10,029 bases of DNA, from assembly GCA_017615135.1 (NCBI GenBank), contig JAGAAU010000207.1, positions 1 to 10,029 of the forward strand, given 5' to 3'. Made by a program: the position numbers and the translations under genes. This stretch comes from Bacteroidales bacterium (GTDB taxonomy: Bacteria > Bacteroidota > Bacteroidia > Bacteroidales > UBA932). The stretch's first letter is position 1. Every line of letters starts with the position of its first letter. Below are positions 8,516-10,029 of this stretch, piece by piece. Under the pieces are notes generated by a model. That model was given only the letters and a program-made list of their open reading frames with translations, ran no database searches and was not told where the DNA came from.

Positions 8516-8544
8516 TCCGTTTATTTGCAACTATAATAAACGGA
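8516..8544. repeat. Perfect 10-bp inverted repeat with 9-base spacer, operator- or hairpin-like
   Basis: TCCGTTTATT (8516-8525) and AATAAACGGA (8535-8544) are exact reverse complements separated by TGCAACTAT. The right arm ends five bases before the ATG at 8550. The left arm contains the candidate -7 element, and the right arm contains the A-rich part of the initiation region. No T-run follows the right arm, so it does not read as a terminator for the + strand. It may be a binding site for a dimeric regulator, or an RNA hairpin that hides the start if transcription begins further upstream. The repeat itself is seen directly; its function is inferred. Confidence 0.8.
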
Positions 8545-8549
8545 TAATT

Positions 8550-10029
8550 ATGCGCAGATTAATAACCTCATTGCTGGCACTAGCCCTTATCCTGCCGGGA
8601 AGCGGAGCCCTTGCCAAGTCTAAAAATATCAGAATGGAAGCGGGGAACCTTGCCTTTGAAGTGCTCCCCGATGCGTCCAGAGCGGCATTCATCATCCAAG
8701 GCAAAGAAGACGCCGCCCAGTGGGATCTGGATTTTTGGCGGCTCATTCTGGACGACGGGCTCAAGACTGAAATCCCCATCCTGTCCACCCAGCAAAAGGG
8801 TAAAGCATCGGTAAAGAATGGAGTAATCACCCTGGAATATGAGAATCTGCTCTCCGAGTGGGGTGGAACCTATCCGGTGAAATTCACGCTGGAGGCCAGG
8901 GTGGAAGACGGGCTTCTGGTATTTACCCCCACGGTAGAAAACAAAGGCAGCGGTATCCGCATAAATGAATGTCAAGCCCCCTATGCAGGGTTTACGGTAA
9001 TAAACGGGCCGAAGGAAAAAGACTTTATGGTATTGCCCAGGGCGCTCGGGCGCAGAATCGACAATCCCTGGAAGTACATGGAAGACCAGACTCCAAATTT
9101 CTACAATCATGACGAGAAAGAAACGGTGCTGGCAATGCCCTACCCCCGTTCTTCCATGAGCTGGTACGGAGTGCAGAGCGGCGATAAATTCCTCTATGTA
9201 GCCCGCTACGACGCTACAATGACCTTCTGCAACCTTTCCATCCATCATACCATCGGCGGCGAAGACCTGATTCTGGGCATAAATCACCTCCCGATGGCAA
9301 GGCCGGGAGAGTCAATCACCCTTCCATCTACAAGCATCGGGCTGTTGGACGGCGACTGGCGCAGCGGCGCCGACCGTTACCGTGCATACGCAGATGCTAC
9401 TTTCTTCAAGGTTACTAAAAAATCTGAATGGCTGCAGACCATGCCAGGCTGGCAAAGGCTGACCTTCAACACCCAATACGGTGAATCCCGCTTCAAATTC
9501 AGCGACCTGCCGGAAATCTACAGGATTGGCGCCCGTTACGGGGTTAATACCATATTCATCTTCGGATGGTGGAAGGAAGGTATGGACTGGGGATATCCTG
9601 CATATCACGAGCCCTATCCCGGTGCATTTGAAGAGCTGAAGGCGAATATTCAAAAAGTGCAGGAGATGGGCGGCCACATCGTACTGGAATGCAACTGCCA
9701 TTTCCTGGATATGGATTCAGACTATTACAAACAGTTCGGAGATGAAGTCAAGATACTCGACATCAACGGTCAGGAAGTGCGCGCACAGTACGGATATCCC
9801 GGTCGTGGAGAGTTCAGGGCCACATACGGCAAACGTCAGTTCCCGCTTATCTGCACCGGCACCGAACGCTGGCGCAATCAGGTCCTGGACCAGCTGAAGT
9901 TCATGGGAACCCTCGTCGGGCCGGACTGCGTATTTGCCGACTGCTACGGCGGCTGCCCCTGGCAGCCCTGCTTCAACCACAATCACGAGCACGGTTGGAG
10001 GATAGACCGCGAGGGCTGGTATAAAATGA
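8550..10029 (+). CDS. Secreted DUF6259 protein, probable glycosidase-like TIM barrel, 3' end missing
   Basis: The frame runs open from ATG 8550 to the window end (493 codons), so the protein is cut; members I recall are about 700 residues or longer. MRRLITSLLALALILPGSGALA is a standard signal peptide with likely cleavage after ALA at residue 22 and no lipobox, suggesting a periplasmic or secreted enzyme. Residues about 25-285 look like an all-beta N-terminal sandwich, closing with WRSGADRYRAYAD. The barrel then starts, with GWQRLTF (300-306), TIFIFGWWKEGMDWGYP (334-350), HIVLECNCHF (376-385) and VFADCYGG (461-468). These match, from memory, the DUF6259 pattern of FGW..G.D..YP, a strand ending in Asn, and D..G followed by C..xHxH. 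By analogy with clan GH-D/GH31 barrels, D464 at the end of a strand is the likely catalytic nucleophile. Substrate is unknown. It follows the pilus operon by 77 bases with its own leader, so it is probably expressed separately. Confidence 0.75.
   Translation, partial: MRRLITSLLALALILPGSGALAKSKNIRMEAGNLAFEVLPDASRAAFIIQGKEDAAQWDLDFWRLILDDGLKTEIPILSTQQKGKASVKNGVITLEYENLLSEWGGTYPVKFTLEARVEDGLLVFTPTVENKGSGIRINECQAPYAGFTVINGPKEKDFMVLPRALGRRIDNPWKYMEDQTPNFYNHDEKETVLAMPYPRSSMSWYGVQSGDKFLYVARYDATMTFCNLSIHHTIGGEDLILGINHLPMARPGESITLPSTSIGLLDGDWRSGADRYRAYADATFFKVTKKSEWLQTMPGWQRLTFNTQYGESRFKFSDLPEIYRIGARYGVNTIFIFGWWKEGMDWGYPAYHEPYPGAFEELKANIQKVQEMGGHIVLECNCHFLDMDSDYYKQFGDEVKILDINGQEVRAQYGYPGRGEFRATYGKRQFPLICTGTERWRNQVLDQLKFMGTLVGPDCVFADCYGGCPWQPCFNHNHEHGWRIDREGWYKM

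Larger units (their letters stand above)
8473..8549 (+). promoter_or_regulatory. AT-rich leader and probable promoter of the DUF6259 gene
   Basis: This is the only non-coding stretch in the window. The sequence TTTATTTG at 8520-8527 matches seven of eight positions counting the two free ones of the Bacteroidota -7 element TAnnTTTG (the second base is T instead of A). No good -33 TTG element lies at the expected distance; the nearest is the T-rich run at 8491-8497. Before the ATG at 8550 there is no Shine-Dalgarno motif, but A occupies -3 and -6 and AATAA fills -15 to -11, which is the initiation context reported for Bacteroidota. That supports the start chosen for the downstream gene. The promoter assignment itself is weak. 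Confidence 0.35.

Noticed and set aside
8532..8537. TATAAT resembling an E. coli -10 box
   Set aside because: The housekeeping sigma factor of Bacteroidota does not use this consensus, and it lies only 12 bases before the ATG, partly inside the inverted repeat.
8580..9287. 235-codon minus-strand frame opposite the DUF6259 gene
   Set aside because: The + strand frame carries a signal peptide and recognisable family motifs through the whole span; the antisense product has none.

Overview
The window looks like chromosomal DNA from a member of the Bacteroidales (Bacteroidota). The grounds are: a chain of overlapping genes for large secreted beta-rich lipoproteins with the sequence signatures of Bacteroides/Porphyromonas fimbrillin-family (type V pilus) proteins; no Shine-Dalgarno motifs at most starts; and an A-rich leader before the one start that is not translationally coupled. 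By eye G+C is slightly above half (not counted), so a gut Bacteroidales of moderate G+C (Rikenellaceae, uncultured Bacteroidales) is as plausible as Bacteroides itself. I cannot name a species.

Layout, all on the + strand. Bases 1-1503 hold the 3' part of a fimbrillin (pilus shaft-type) gene that begins upstream. Bases 1503-2963 encode an Mfa2/FimB-like fimbrial lipoprotein. Bases 2960-5359 encode a 799-residue fimbrial lipoprotein ending in a C-type-lectin-like (Lcl/FISUMP-like) module, a good candidate tip adhesin. Bases 5356-8472 encode a 1038-residue DUF4906-type fimbrial lipoprotein. The first four genes overlap at every junction (TGATG, GTGA, ATGA), so they form one translationally coupled operon. 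A 77-base AT-rich gap (8473-8549) follows. It holds a weak terminator-like element and a perfect 10-bp inverted repeat ending 5 bases before the next start. From 8550 to the end and beyond runs a secreted DUF6259 protein, probably a glycosidase-like TIM barrel, cut by the window edge.

Working model: the four coupled genes make one surface pilus. Each precursor is exported as a lipoprotein, carried to the outer membrane, and (for polymerising subunits) probably trimmed by a trypsin-like protease at a Lys/Arg-Ala site before donor-strand assembly. The first gene would give the shaft, the second the anchor or accessory subunit, and the third and fourth the accessory or tip subunits. The DUF6259 gene is set apart by its own leader and is probably regulated separately; a link to the pilus is not shown by the sequence.

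No RNA genes, insertion sequences, CRISPR arrays or tandem repeats were seen. Apart from the 77-base gap, coding density is complete. The pilus families are known ones; the points most worth following are the lectin-like tip module, the palindrome in front of the DUF6259 gene, and the unusual Cys/His cluster of that enzyme.
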